Below are positions 16,049 to 25,384 of a DNA stretch of 64,000 nt, one piece after another; the first letter of the stretch is position 1, and every line of letters begins with the position of its first letter. The notes beneath the pieces are model-generated. The model was not told where the DNA came from. It did no database searches and saw only the letters and a list, made by a program, of their open reading frames with translations. The DNA lies in contig NZ_AP025344.1 of assembly GCF_021654795.1 (NCBI RefSeq), forward strand, positions 3,534,501 through 3,598,500. The letters run 5' to 3'. The translations under genes and the position numbers were made by a program. Origin of the DNA: Paenibacillus dendritiformis. Lineage in GTDB: Bacteria > Bacillota > Bacilli > Paenibacillales > Paenibacillaceae.

Positions 16049-17308
16049 TCAGGACAGCTTCAAGAGCCCCCGTTCCACCATGGCGGACAATGCGGTCATC
16101 GCTCCCAGCTTCGCATGGGCATACGTCAATCCGCCCTGCATATATGCCGTATACGGCTCCCGTATCGGCGCATCCGCCGACAGCTCCAGGCTCCCGCCCT
16201 GGATGAAGGTGCCGGCCGCCATGATGACCGGGTGCTCGTAGCCGGGCATATCCCATGGCACCGGCACGACATGGGCGTCGACGGCGGATGCCTTTTGGAT
16301 GCCTTGCACGAAGGCGATAAGATGCTCGGCGGAATCGAAGCGGATCGCCTGGATCAGATCCGTACGCGGCGCCGACCAGTGCGGGGATGATCGGAACCCA
16401 AGCTCTTCGAACATGGCCGCCGCGAAGACGCTGCCGCGCACGGCTTGTCCCACGATGCTCGGCGCGAGGAACAGCCCCTGATACATGGCGCGCGTCATGC
16501 CGAGCATCGCCCCGACTTCGCCGCCGATGCCCGGGGCGGCCAGACGTGCCGCTGCAGCTTCCACCAAGCGGCGCTTGCCGGCGATGTAGCCTCCGGTCTC
16601 GGCGATGCCGCCGCCCGGATTTTTGATGAGCGAGCCGGCAATCAGATCCGCTCCGGCCTCTGTCGGCTCTAGCCGTTCCGTAAACTCGCCGTAGCAGTTA
16701 TCGACGAACACGATCGCATCCGGCAGCAGCCGCTTGACTCGGGTAACCATGTCCGCGATCTCATCGACGCGGAACGAAGTCCGCCAAGCGTAGCCGCGCG
16801 AGCGCTGAATGCCGATTACCTTCGTGCGCGGCGAGATCCTCCGCTCGACCTCCGCCCAATCGACCCGGCCTTCATTCGTCAGCTCCACCTCGCCATAGTG
16901 AATGCCCCAGTCGCGAAGCGATCCGCTGCCATCGCCTTCCTGTCCAATCACCTTGTGCAGCGTATCATAAGGTGTTCCCGTAATATACAGCAGCTCATCG
17001 CCCGGGCGGAGCACCGCGAACAGAGCGGTCGCGATCGTATGCGTCCCCGAGACGAAATGAGGGCGCACCAGCGCCGCCTCCGCGCCGAATACGTCGGCAT
17101 AGACCTCGTCCAGCACTTCTCTGCCCCGATCATTGTAGCCGTAGCCCGTCGAACCGGCAAAATGAAAGTCGCTGACCTGATGCCGTTGAAAGGCCTGAAT
17201 GACCTTCCACTGGTTCTGTTCCGCAATCGACTCGATCTCCCGGACCCGATCCTTGATTTTCTCCTCTACCCGTTCTGCCAGCTTCATCATCTCATCTGTA
17301 AACTGCAT
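16049..17308 (-). CDS. ynbB: PLP-dependent YnbB-like protein (methionine gamma-lyase family)
   Basis: A fold-type I PLP enzyme of 419 residues, annotated elsewhere as aluminum resistance protein or methionine gamma-lyase family. Blocks seen are GSTGYGYNDRGRE, RPHFVSGTHTI, IVFVDNCYGEF (Asp for the pyridine nitrogen) and GSLIKNPGGG, whose Lys should carry PLP. The physiological reaction is not established. The order hflX-ynbB-glnR-glnA is the same as in B. subtilis. The gene ends about 96 bp before glnR, so the GlnR box and glnRA promoter lie just past its stop. Confidence 0.88.
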   Translation of the reverse strand: MQFTDEMMKLAERVEEKIKDRVREIESIAEQNQWKVIQAFQRHQVSDFHFAGSTGYGYNDRGREVLDEVYADVFGAEAALVRPHFVSGTHTIATALFAVLRPGDELLYITGTPYDTLHKVIGQEGDGSGSLRDWGIHYGEVELTNEGRVDWAEVERRISPRTKVIGIQRSRGYAWRTSFRVDEIADMVTRVKRLLPDAIVFVDNCYGEFTERLEPTEAGADLIAGSLIKNPGGGIAETGGYIAGKRRLVEAAAARLAAPGIGGEVGAMLGMTRAMYQGLFLAPSIVGQAVRGSVFAAAMFEELGFRSSPHWSAPRTDLIQAIRFDSAEHLIAFVQGIQKASAVDAHVVPVPWDMPGYEHPVIMAAGTFIQGGSLELSADAPIREPYTAYMQGGLTYAHAKLGAMTALSAMVERGLLKLS

Positions 17309-17365
17309 GTTTCATTGATTCCCCTTGTCCTCGACAACGCACTTCCCAACAAGCTCCCGTTGTAC

Positions 17366-18649
17366 TTATGATTGAAATGGCTCCAGCTTGTAGCTATAGA
17401 GCTCTGCCTCCGCCCGATCCAGCCGAACGGTCAGCCGCACATCCTCGCCGTCCGCTTCCTGTTCCAGCACTTCGCCGATGCGATGGGCAAGCGCGATCAG
17501 ATCCCCCCGCGCGCCCGGCAGCCGATAAGTCACCGTGCGGCCCGACAGATGCGCCTGGACGGCAAGACGCACCTGCTCAAGATCGGCTTCGTCGTATGCG
17601 CTGATCAAGAAATGGCTCTCACCCAAAGGCAGCATCTGGCGCTGCTCCCCGGTGCACATATCCTTCTTATTATACAGCACAATCTGCGGCTTCGCTCCGG
17701 CGCCCAGTTGCTGCAAGATATCGTCGACGACCCGCATCTGCTCCTCCCGCATCAGAGAAGAGGCATCGACGACATGCAGAATAAGGTCCGCCTCATTCAC
17801 TTCCTCAAGCGTCGCGCGGAACGAAGCGACAAGTTCATGGGGCAAATGCTGAATGAACCCGACCGTATCCGTCAAAATCGTCGATTTGCCGTTCGGCAGC
17901 TCCCACTGCCGTGAGGTCGGATCCAGCGTGGCGAACAGCTGATTCTCCACGTAGACATCCGCTTCCGTCAATTGGCGCAGCAGCGTCGATTTGCCCGCGT
18001 TCGTATAGCCGACGAGCGCCACCTGAATCGCGCCGCTCTTCTTCCGGCGCTCGCGGTAGACGCCGCGGTGCCGGACCACCTCTTCGAGCTGCCGCTTCAG
18101 ATCGGAGATGCGCCGCCGGATATGGCGCCGATCGGTCTCCAGCTTCGTCTCCCCCGGCCCGCGCGTTCCGATGCCGCCCCCTAATCGGGACAAATTGCGC
18201 CCGTGGCCCGACAACCGCGGCAGCAGGTAAGACAGCTGAGCAAGCTCGACTTGAATTATCCCCTCTCTCGTCTTCGCGCGCTGCGCGAAAATGTCCAGAA
18301 TCAGCTGAGTGCGGTCAATAATTTTCACATCGAGCGCTTCTTCCAGATTGCGCACCTGGGCGCCGGACAGTTCCTGATCGAAGATGGCGGTCGTCGCGTC
18401 AAGCTCCGCGATGACCGCTCTCAGTTCGGCAACCTTGCCTTTGCCGATGAACCACTTCGGATCGGCGTTCTCCCGCTGCTGCATCATGACCGACAGCACG
18501 GCAACGCCGGCCGTCTCCGCGAGCTTCACCAATTCCTGCAAAGAATCTTCCGGACGAACCCGGCTCCGCCGGATATCATCCGTTATTAAGGTCACGAGGA
18601 CCGCCCGGTCCTGCAACTCCGTGGATGTCTCATAGAACGTTCTTCGCAT
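17366..18649 (-). CDS. hflX: Ribosome-associated GTPase HflX
   Basis: A GTPase that splits or rescues stalled 70S ribosomes, notably under heat or antibiotic stress. The N-terminal HflX domain (about 1-190, ending in the Gly-rich SRLGGGIGTRGPGETKLETD) is followed by a coiled helical linker and the G domain with P-loop GYTNAGKST, switch region, DTVGF and NKKD. The length of 427 is normal. ATG 18649 is 11 nt after AAGGAG. It is next to ynbB downstream and spoVK upstream, a conserved cluster. Confidence 0.95.
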   Translation of the reverse strand: MRRTFYETSTELQDRAVLVTLITDDIRRSRVRPEDSLQELVKLAETAGVAVLSVMMQQRENADPKWFIGKGKVAELRAVIAELDATTAIFDQELSGAQVRNLEEALDVKIIDRTQLILDIFAQRAKTREGIIQVELAQLSYLLPRLSGHGRNLSRLGGGIGTRGPGETKLETDRRHIRRRISDLKRQLEEVVRHRGVYRERRKKSGAIQVALVGYTNAGKSTLLRQLTEADVYVENQLFATLDPTSRQWELPNGKSTILTDTVGFIQHLPHELVASFRATLEEVNEADLILHVVDASSLMREEQMRVVDDILQQLGAGAKPQIVLYNKKDMCTGEQRQMLPLGESHFLISAYDEADLEQVRLAVQAHLSGRTVTYRLPGARGDLIALAHRIGEVLEQEADGEDVRLTVRLDRAEAELYSYKLEPFQS

Positions 18650-18710
18650 GCATTGAAGGTCTCCTTCATGTCATAGTCGCCGCCCTGCCGCTTCTGTACC
18701 CCAGTATACC

Positions 18711-19694
18711 TCATTTGCGGTCCCATTTTAAATCTTCCGGCCGCAGCGTCATCAGCTCCAGCTTGCCCGGCGACTGTTCCGGATAAGTCTGAAGCAAGCG
18801 CACCGCTTGGTTCCGCATCGCCTTCTCCATCACATTCCGCACGAAGCGCGCATTGCTGAACAAGTTGGCGGACATTATCTTCTCGTCCAGAATGACGTTC
18901 TTCAGCTGGGCAAGCGATTGAGGCATCAGCACATAATCCTGCTCCTTGGCAATGGATTCCGCAATCTTCAGGAGCTGATCGACCGTATAATCGGGGAACT
19001 CGACTTGAATCGGAAAGCGGGAGGGCAGCCCGGAATTGGTCTGCATCAACCAGTCCATTTCTTCCGAATAGCCTGCCAAGATCAGAACGAACTGGTTCTT
19101 CTGATCTTCCATCGCCTTTACTAGTGTATCCACCGCTTCCTTGCCGAAATCTTTCTCCCCGCCGCGGGCCAGGCTGTACGCTTCGTCAATGAATAAGACG
19201 CCGCCTATCGCCTTCTTGATTAAATCACGCGTCTTTTGCGCGGTATGCCCAATGTATTCCCCGACGAGATCCGCCCGTTCCACCTCAAGCAGATGGCCTT
19301 TGCTCAGCAATCCAAGCTGCTGGAACATTTTCGCCATAATCCGGGCGACCGTCGTCTTGCCTGTCCCCGGGTTTCCTTTGAAAATCATATGATACACATG
19401 CGGCTGGCACGTGAGGCCCGCTTCCTGGCGGCGGCGGTTCATTTGCAGGATGGCATAGAGCTCAAACGCGATTTCCTTCATATGCTCCAGACCGACGAGC
19501 CGGTCCAGCTCCTTGCGGATATCGGCAAAAGGCCCTTCCGCCGGCATGGCGGACTTATCCTGACCGGCCGCCCGGGCCTGCTCCTGTTGAGCCGCGGACT
19601 CGGCCGGTGTGTCCACCGGACGGATGACGACATTAATTTGACGCGAAGGTCTTGCTTCTGCGTGTGAGCCGGCCGCTTTAAGTCGTACGTTCAT
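18711..19694 (-). CDS. spoVK: Stage V sporulation AAA ATPase SpoVK
   Basis: An AAA+ ATPase of 327 residues needed for spore maturation in Bacillus. It has Walker A GNPGTGKTT, Walker B GVLFIDEAYSL, the sensor block LAGYSEEMDWLMQTN and an arginine-finger region SRF. The N-terminal 60 residues are low-complexity (Ala/Gln-rich) and differ among homologues. ATG 19694 follows AAAGGGTG by 6 nt; the upstream in-frame ATG 19763 has no ribosome binding site. It is placed before hflX as in B. subtilis. No certain sporulation promoter could be read upstream. Confidence 0.92.
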   Translation of the reverse strand: MNVRLKAAGSHAEARPSRQINVVIRPVDTPAESAAQQEQARAAGQDKSAMPAEGPFADIRKELDRLVGLEHMKEIAFELYAILQMNRRRQEAGLTCQPHVYHMIFKGNPGTGKTTVARIMAKMFQQLGLLSKGHLLEVERADLVGEYIGHTAQKTRDLIKKAIGGVLFIDEAYSLARGGEKDFGKEAVDTLVKAMEDQKNQFVLILAGYSEEMDWLMQTNSGLPSRFPIQVEFPDYTVDQLLKIAESIAKEQDYVLMPQSLAQLKNVILDEKIMSANLFSNARFVRNVMEKAMRNQAVRLLQTYPEQSPGKLELMTLRPEDLKWDRK

Positions 19695-19795
19695 ATGCGT
19701 CACCCTTTCGACGTTCAACTCCCGATCCTGCCATCCCGAGGCAGAATCGTCTATAGTGTTCAATATATTCTAGCGTCGAACAGGTTATTAGAAGT

Positions 19796-20431
19796 TTACG
19801 GAATCCACAACTCGTCCCATTTCCATTTCGTATACGCAAGCGATTCGCGGCCCCGATGCCATAGCGGAGACAGGACCTCGCTGCTCACGGTCACGATCTG
19901 CGGCTGCTCATAGCGGAGCGCCTGCGCGATCTCCAATGCGCGCATGCCATGGAAATCATGCGTCACGATGGTGGCCGACGCCCAGCCCCGCTCCTTCATC
20001 ATGCGCTGGCTGAAGCGGAGATTTTCCAGCGTGCTCGTCGATTCGCCTTCCAGCACGACGCGATCTTCGCTTACTCCATGATCAATTAAGTATTTGGCCA
20101 TGCCTTCGGCTTCCGTAAAGTTCGCATCCGGACGATCCAATCCCCCGGATACGATAATATAATCGAATCGCCCTTCCTTGTACAGCTCGAGCGCCTTGTT
20201 CAACCGTTCCCGCAAGCCCGGACTCGGCTCGTCTCCCCAGAGCGAGGCCCCCAGCACGATGCCGATCTCCGTGCGGACAGACGGAGCCGCTTCGGGCACC
20301 GACGCAATCTTCCACTGCGTATAAGCGAGCCACAGGAGGCCTGCGAACAGCAGCGTTCCCGCAAGAGACAGCAGTTTGGCACGCCATCTGCCCTTATTCA
20401 TATGTACGCCAAGCTCTTTTCCTTGGTTCAT
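19796..20431 (-). CDS. YdcF/SanA-like membrane protein (DUF218)
   Basis: 211 residues: a short cytosolic N-terminus, one hydrophobic segment (about 19-38), then an extracytoplasmic DUF218 domain with the family blocks IGIVLGASLWGDEPSPGLRERL, YIIVSGG, EAEGMAKYL, EGESTSTLENLRFS and VTHDFHGMRAL. Members affect envelope integrity (SanA, vancomycin sensitivity in E. coli) and bind nucleotide-like ligands in some structures, but the reaction is unproven. The ATG follows GGAGGAGAAGG. It is 78 bp downstream of the PBP gene on the same strand, but a terminator lies between. Confidence 0.85.
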   Translation of the reverse strand: MNQGKELGVHMNKGRWRAKLLSLAGTLLFAGLLWLAYTQWKIASVPEAAPSVRTEIGIVLGASLWGDEPSPGLRERLNKALELYKEGRFDYIIVSGGLDRPDANFTEAEGMAKYLIDHGVSEDRVVLEGESTSTLENLRFSQRMMKERGWASATIVTHDFHGMRALEIAQALRYEQPQIVTVSSEVLSPLWHRGRESLAYTKWKWDELWIP

Positions 20432-20451
20432 GGATCACCTTCTCCTCCCCT

Positions 20452-20487
20452 TCAAAAGAAAAGCGCGCAATTCTTCATTGCGCGCTT
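20452..20487 (-). terminator. Terminator after the class A PBP gene
   Basis: A perfect 10-bp stem (AAGCGCGCAA / TTGCGCGCTT, 20461-20470 with 20478-20487), then TTTTCTTTT on the minus strand. Confidence 0.85.
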
Positions 20488-20508
20488 CCTCTGCTGCGTA
20501 AATATGCG

Positions 20509-23118
20509 TTACCCATTTCCGTTGCCGTTATTGCCGTTGCGGCCAAAGCCATGGCCGCCGCCCTCTCCGTTATTGTCCGGAACGGCCTGATCCTGCCCCG
20601 TATCGGATTCTTCGAAGCTGTCGTTCTGGTCCGGCGGAGCAGGCGGCTCCGGCTGATCCGGCACCACGGTTCCCGGCACCGTGCCGGTATCATCCCAGCC
20701 GCCGGACGGATCGGAACCGTCCGGGTCTGGAGGAAACGGATCAACCGATCCGTCAGGATCTCCCCCCTGATCCGGAGGATCCACGTTCGGCGGTTCCGGC
20801 GTTTCTGGCGTCTCCGGTATTTGGATTTCTTCTTCCTCGATCTTGACCGTAGCGGCATTGGAACGAGCGGATTCATCGTCCCCGCTTACCGCCGTGACCA
20901 CATAGGAATACGTCTCCCCGGCGAATACGCCGATATCTTCCGCATTCGTTACCTTAAGTCCGGCCAGCAATTTCGTATAATCCTGCTCGGCCGAAGACTT
21001 CCGGTACAGATTGTAGACGATATTATCCCCCTGCACCGGCTGCCAGCTCAGCGACACCGTCTTCGTCGTCTCCGAGTAGGAAGCCGTCAGGCCGCTAACC
21101 TTTTGCACCGGATCAGGCTGCTTCTCGACATGGTCGGGCTTGTTGAAGGAACCGGACTTCCGATCCTTCAGCGCCTTGCCCACCACCTCGCTGAACATGC
21201 GCGAAGGCACCCGGCTGCTCTCATGCAGCACATGATCCCGGTCCGTCTTGTCATAACCCATCCATACCGCGGCCGACCACTCCGGCGTATAGCCGACGAA
21301 CCACGCATCCCGGTCGCCCGGCCCGTCATAGCCCGGAACCGAATGCTGCGTCGTGCCGGTCTTGCCCGCTACCTGGCGGCCGCTGATCTGGGCCTGGGTG
21401 CCGGTGCCGCTCTTCACGACATCCGTAAGCATCTCCGTCATATAATATGCGGACTGCTCGCTCATGACCTTCACCGGCTTCGGCACATGATACGTGAAAT
21501 AATCATGCCCCTTGCGGTCCACAATCTTCGCCACAGCGTAAGAAGGATAATAATTGCCTCCATTGGCGAATGCGTTATATGCGGTGGCCATGTCAATTGG
21601 CGTCACGCCGTGCGTCATCCCGCCCAGCGCGATCGACAGGTTCAAATCGTCGTTCGTTAACGGGATGCCCAGGCTCTTGGCAAATTCAAAGCCGGTCTTC
21701 AATTTGATCTCGTTCAGCAGCCAGACGGCCGGAATATTGATCGAGCGTCTGACCGCTTCCTTCATATCGACGCTGGTCGTATAACCGCCCAGGTTGGTCG
21801 GGCAGTAGCCGTTGAAGCATTGCTTCTCGTTGCTCAGCTTCGACCACGGGAACCATTTGCCGGTCTCCAGAGCCGGGGCGTAGGACACGATCGGCTTGAA
21901 GGCCGACCCCGGCTGCCGCTTGATGGTCGCCCGGTTCAGTCCTTTGCGGGCATAATCCCGTCCGCCCATCATCGCCAGGATCGCGCCGGTCTTATGATCC
22001 GTAATGACCATCGCGCCCTGCACCTTCGTCTCGTCCTTGCTCTTCTCGAACATCTCGTCATTATTGAAGGCATCGTACATAATGCGCTGCGCATTCGAGT
22101 CCAATGTCGTATAGATTTGGTACCCGCCGCGGAACAGCTGGTCTTCGGTAAGACCGGTCCGTTCCACGATCTCCTCTACCATATAATCGAGATAAGAATA
22201 ATACGGTTCTTCGTTGTTATTGTTGGCGGCCCCTTCATCCTTGGACTCCACCGGCACGTAATCGACCGCGGACGCTTCATCCCGTTCCTGCGCCGTAATA
22301 TAGCCCTGCTCATACATCAATTGGAGGACGACCTGGCGCCGCTCCTTCGAGCGTTCCGGATTATTAATCGGGTTGTAATGGGTCGGCGCCTTCGGAATGG
22401 CAGCCAGCGTGGCAATCTGCCACAATTCAAGCTTATTCAGATCCTCCGTGCCGAAGTAAGTTTTCGATGCGGCGATAATGCCATAGGCCCGTTTTCCGAA
22501 GAAAATACGGTTCAAATACATCGTTAAAATTTCGTCTTTCGTAAAATGGTTCTCCAACGCCAGCGCGATGGATACCTCGGTCGCTTTGCGGAAGATGGTC
22601 TTATCGCTGGTCAAGAACATGTTCTTCGCCAGCTGCTGGGTGATGGTGCTGCCGCCCTCCGCCAAGCTTCGCGACACGATATCCTTCACCATGGCGCGGC
22701 CGATGGACCATAGATCGACCCCTCGGTGCTCATTGAAGCGCCGGTCCTCCGTCGCGATGAACGCATCGCGGACGCGCTGCGGAATATCTTCCGGCTCGGC
22801 AATCTCCCGATGTTCAATTCCTTTGCCCAGATGAGCGATAACATTATTATTGCTGTCATATACGGTGGAGATTTCAGCCATCTCGAACATGTCGGCATCC
22901 TTGTACTCGCGCATCAGACGCTCGCCGTTCAGCAAGATGAACAGATAACCGCCCACCGCGATAAAAGCGGCGAACGCAGCCATAAAGAACGACAGCCAGA
23001 AGGTTTTGCGCCAACTCCATTTGCCGCGTTTCTTGGGAGGTTTCCCCTTCCCTTTCCCCTTGGTCGGCACCGGTGTGCGCGTGCGTGTACGCTGGGGAGG
23101 TTGCTTCTCTCTCGTCAT
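20509..23118 (-). CDS. Class A penicillin-binding protein with FnIII tail
   Basis: Polymerises and cross-links peptidoglycan. In order: a basic N-terminus, a membrane anchor (about 40-62), a GT51 glycosyltransferase domain with the catalytic Glu in ATEDRRFNEHRG and GGSTITQQLAKN, and a transpeptidase domain with SAFK (active Ser), SIN and KTGTT. A fibronectin type III repeat follows (about 690-780), then a tail of about 110 residues rich in Pro, Asp, Gly and Asn. The architecture matches B. subtilis PonA, but the family has several paralogues, so I give no symbol. ATG 23118 is 9 nt after GGGAG; the frame opens at 23142. At 869 residues it is normal. Confidence 0.94.
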   Translation of the reverse strand: MTREKQPPQRTRTRTPVPTKGKGKGKPPKKRGKWSWRKTFWLSFFMAAFAAFIAVGGYLFILLNGERLMREYKDADMFEMAEISTVYDSNNNVIAHLGKGIEHREIAEPEDIPQRVRDAFIATEDRRFNEHRGVDLWSIGRAMVKDIVSRSLAEGGSTITQQLAKNMFLTSDKTIFRKATEVSIALALENHFTKDEILTMYLNRIFFGKRAYGIIAASKTYFGTEDLNKLELWQIATLAAIPKAPTHYNPINNPERSKERRQVVLQLMYEQGYITAQERDEASAVDYVPVESKDEGAANNNNEEPYYSYLDYMVEEIVERTGLTEDQLFRGGYQIYTTLDSNAQRIMYDAFNNDEMFEKSKDETKVQGAMVITDHKTGAILAMMGGRDYARKGLNRATIKRQPGSAFKPIVSYAPALETGKWFPWSKLSNEKQCFNGYCPTNLGGYTTSVDMKEAVRRSINIPAVWLLNEIKLKTGFEFAKSLGIPLTNDDLNLSIALGGMTHGVTPIDMATAYNAFANGGNYYPSYAVAKIVDRKGHDYFTYHVPKPVKVMSEQSAYYMTEMLTDVVKSGTGTQAQISGRQVAGKTGTTQHSVPGYDGPGDRDAWFVGYTPEWSAAVWMGYDKTDRDHVLHESSRVPSRMFSEVVGKALKDRKSGSFNKPDHVEKQPDPVQKVSGLTASYSETTKTVSLSWQPVQGDNIVYNLYRKSSAEQDYTKLLAGLKVTNAEDIGVFAGETYSYVVTAVSGDDESARSNAATVKIEEEEIQIPETPETPEPPNVDPPDQGGDPDGSVDPFPPDPDGSDPSGGWDDTGTVPGTVVPDQPEPPAPPDQNDSFEESDTGQDQAVPDNNGEGGGHGFGRNGNNGNGNG

Positions 23119-23214
23119 TATAACCGACTCCCTTTTGTTCACAGAAATGAGTTCTCTACTCTATCTCCTACGATTTGCATGCTATCCAGCACCTGATGGG
23201 ACGTTGAATGAAAA

Positions 23215-23242
23215 GAACAACCCTTCAGGGTTGTTCGGCAGC
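23215..23242 (-). terminator. Terminator of the mutS-to-hfq gene run
   Basis: A perfect 10-bp stem with a 2-4 nt loop (GAACAACCCT / AGGGTTGTTC, 23215-23236), followed on the minus strand by TTTTC. A second weaker GC stem lies at about 23265-23297, right behind hfq. Confidence 0.7.
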
Positions 23243-23310
23243 GGACTATACCATTAGACGCAAAACAGGGGCGAAAAGTTGCATCGCTTCCCTTCGGCCC
23301 CCGTTGAAGC

Positions 23311-23553
23311 TTATTGCGTGTCGTTCTGATGATCCTGCATCAGGGATACGTTACGCTGCGGCGTGAACGTGGAAATGGCGTGCTTATACACCATTTGCTG
23401 GCGGCCGTCGCTGTCTATGACGATGGTAAAGTTGTCAAATGCGCGGATTACCCCGCGAATCTGGAACCCGTTCGTTAAATACACCGTCACCGGGATGCTC
23501 TCCTTGCGCAATTGGTTCAAAAACGTGTCCTGGATATTAATAGATTTATTCAT
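23311..23553 (-). CDS. hfq: RNA chaperone Hfq
   Basis: Hexameric Sm-like RNA-binding protein, 80 residues, near the usual size for Bacillota. The Sm1 block is [23 protein letters not shown] and the Sm2 block is YKHAIST. The Gln near the N-terminus and the FxxF-type RNA site are in the expected region. ATG 23553 follows GGGGGTACGG; the frame opens at 23598 without a site. It lies 49 bp after miaA, the usual neighbour, and ends the cluster with mutS, mutL and miaA. Confidence 0.96.
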   Translation of the reverse strand: MNKSINIQDTFLNQLRKESIPVTVYLTNGFQIRGVIRAFDNFTIVIDSDGRQQMVYKHAISTFTPQRNVSLMQDHQNDTQ

Positions 23554-23602
23554 CGTCCGTACCCCCATAATCATAAGGTTGTGTTGAAATATATTCAACC
23601 TC

Positions 23603-24559
23603 TTACCGAAACTTTCCTGCTATGATTTTACAAATTCGATCGAAATGTTCGTCCGCACGCTCCGGTTCGCTTACATCCACCCATTCAATATCCTGCATCC
23701 GGCGGAACCAGGAGAGCTGACGCTTCGCAAAACGGCGCGTATCGCGCTTCAACCGTTCGACGGCGGCCTCCAGCGACATTTCATTCTCCAAATACGCAGC
23801 GATTTCCTTATACCCCAGCCCCTGCATGGAGACGAGCTGACGGGAGTAGCCTGCGTCCAGCAAGCGGCGCACTTCCTCAATCAGTCCATCCCGGAGCATG
23901 ACGTCGATTCGATCCTCAATACGTTTATATAGCATCTGCCGGTCCATTGTCAAACCGATTAAGCACAGGTCGTACGGAGATGCCTTCTGTTGGCCTTCCA
24001 GCTGCGACGATAGCGTCTGCCCGGTCAGATGGTAAATCTCCAATGCCCGCACGACCCGCCGCTGATCATTCGGGTGCAGCCGATTCGCCGTGACCGGGTC
24101 GACCGCCTGCAGCTTGGCGTGCAGCGCCTCGGGGCCATGGGCGAGCGCAAATTCCTTCATCTCCTGGCGAAAAGCCTCGTCCGAACCGGCATCGCTGAAC
24201 TCGAAGCTGTAGCAGACCGATTCCACATACAAGCCGGTCCCTCCGACAATGAACGGCAGCCGCTCCCGCGCGCTGATAGCGTCAATCAGCTGGCGGCATC
24301 GTTCCTGGAACTCGGCGACGGAGAAGGCATAATCGGGATCATGGATATCCAGCAGATGATGAGGTATCCCCCTTCTCTCGTCCGGCGGAAGCTTCGCGGT
24401 GCCGATATCCATCCCGCGGTACACCTGCATGCTGTCGCCGGAAATAATCTCGCACTCGAAGGCATGAGCCACATCCAGACTCAGCTTCGTCTTGCCAACT
24501 GCCGTAGGACCGACGAGCACGAGCAGCCTTGGCCTAGTTGGTGACGTTGTTGCCGGCAA
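23603..24559 (-). CDS. miaA: tRNA dimethylallyltransferase
   Basis: Adds the isopentenyl group to A37 of tRNAs reading UNN codons. The P-loop [11 protein letters not shown] is at the N-terminus, followed by [44 protein letters not shown] and the [16 protein letters not shown] block near the C-terminus that contacts tRNA. The start is TTG: 24559 is 9 nt from GGAG, and another TTG at 24565 is 3 nt from it. Either way it overlaps the end of the preceding methyltransferase gene by about 26-32 bp, indicating translational coupling. Confidence 0.95.
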   Translation of the reverse strand: MPATTSPTRPRLLVLVGPTAVGKTKLSLDVAHAFECEIISGDSMQVYRGMDIGTAKLPPDERRGIPHHLLDIHDPDYAFSVAEFQERCRQLIDAISARERLPFIVGGTGLYVESVCYSFEFSDAGSDEAFRQEMKEFALAHGPEALHAKLQAVDPVTANRLHPNDQRRVVRALEIYHLTGQTLSSQLEGQQKASPYDLCLIGLTMDRQMLYKRIEDRIDVMLRDGLIEEVRRLLDAGYSRQLVSMQGLGYKEIAAYLENEMSLEAAVERLKRDTRRFAKRQLSWFRRMQDIEWVDVSEPERADEHFDRICKIIAGKFR

Positions 24560-25328
24560 TGTCAATCACTCCATATGCTAATTTCGTTCCGGTATGCACG
24601 ATCCGTTCGAATCCGAGCCGCGCGAATTCCCCGCTGCCCCGCAATTCCTTCATGACGACCGTCTTCCTGGCCACGCGGCAAGCTTCGCGAACCGCTTCCG
24701 GCAGCACGGCTCCCGGATGGGCCAAGGCCCGCAGCGGGTCGATCGATGCCGATTCCTTCACCGGTTCGCGGAACATCGGATCGAAATAGACGACGTCCAC
24801 TGCACGGTCAGGAAGGCCGCGCAGCCATTCCAGATGATCGGCCTGCTTCACTTCGATGCGGCGCATCGCTTCATTGACGGCTTCAATGCTGCTCTCATAC
24901 AAGAGAAGCCCTTCATGCAGCAGGGTAAAAAGCGCCTGCTGGCTCTCCAGGGCCGTCACGCGGCCCGCTTCGCCAACGGCATGGGAGAAGACGAGCGCAT
25001 CGGACCCGAGTCCGGCCGTGCAGTCCAGCACCGCATCGCCCGGTTGGGCGCGGCTGGCCGTAATCATCGTGTCCCCTTCGCCGGCCAGCAGCCGCTTGAT
25101 GCGGACATAGGCCATGCTGGGGTGATAGATCAGCTCGGTGACTCCCAGCTTCATGTATCGTACATCTTTATTCCGGTAGACGAGGAATTCATCGTCCCCA
25201 TACCGGTTCCGAAGAGCGGGCAGCGTATATTTCTGTCGCTCGACGAACCGGTGGCCGAACATCTCGGCCATCTTCCGGGCGCGTTCCCTTATGTGCGGGG
25301 AGGTCTTGTCCCCCGTAGTTACAATCAT
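24534..25328 (-). CDS. SAM-dependent methyltransferase, RsmJ-like
   Basis: 264 residues with class I methyltransferase motifs: LDCTAGLGSDALVFSHAVG (SAM loop), TALESQQAL, DVVYFDPMFREP in the position of the catalytic DPPY-type motif, then VVMKELRG. The DPMF motif and overall layout recall RsmJ, which methylates a guanosine of 16S rRNA in enterobacteria, but the long N-terminal block (TLPALRNRYGDDEFLVYRNKDV) is different, so the target is uncertain; rRNA or tRNA is likely. Position between mutL and miaA on one strand, with overlap into miaA, supports a role in RNA modification. Confidence 0.8.
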   Translation of the reverse strand: MIVTTGDKTSPHIRERARKMAEMFGHRFVERQKYTLPALRNRYGDDEFLVYRNKDVRYMKLGVTELIYHPSMAYVRIKRLLAGEGDTMITASRAQPGDAVLDCTAGLGSDALVFSHAVGEAGRVTALESQQALFTLLHEGLLLYESSIEAVNEAMRRIEVKQADHLEWLRGLPDRAVDVVYFDPMFREPVKESASIDPLRALAHPGAVLPEAVREACRVARKTVVMKELRGSGEFARLGFERIVHTGTKLAYGVIDIAGNNVTN

Positions 25329-25384
25329 GAGCTCCTCCTCATTATATACGCTTCAGAAAGGGAAACACAAATGCGGCACCCGCA

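Noticed and set aside
20551-21660. A 369-codon plus-strand open frame over the PBP gene
   Set aside because: Antisense shadow with Arg/Ile/Leu-rich product and no ribosome binding site.
23235-23262. A tRNA-like stretch downstream of hfq
   Set aside because: It shows no cloverleaf arms; only a short resemblance to a tRNA fragment.
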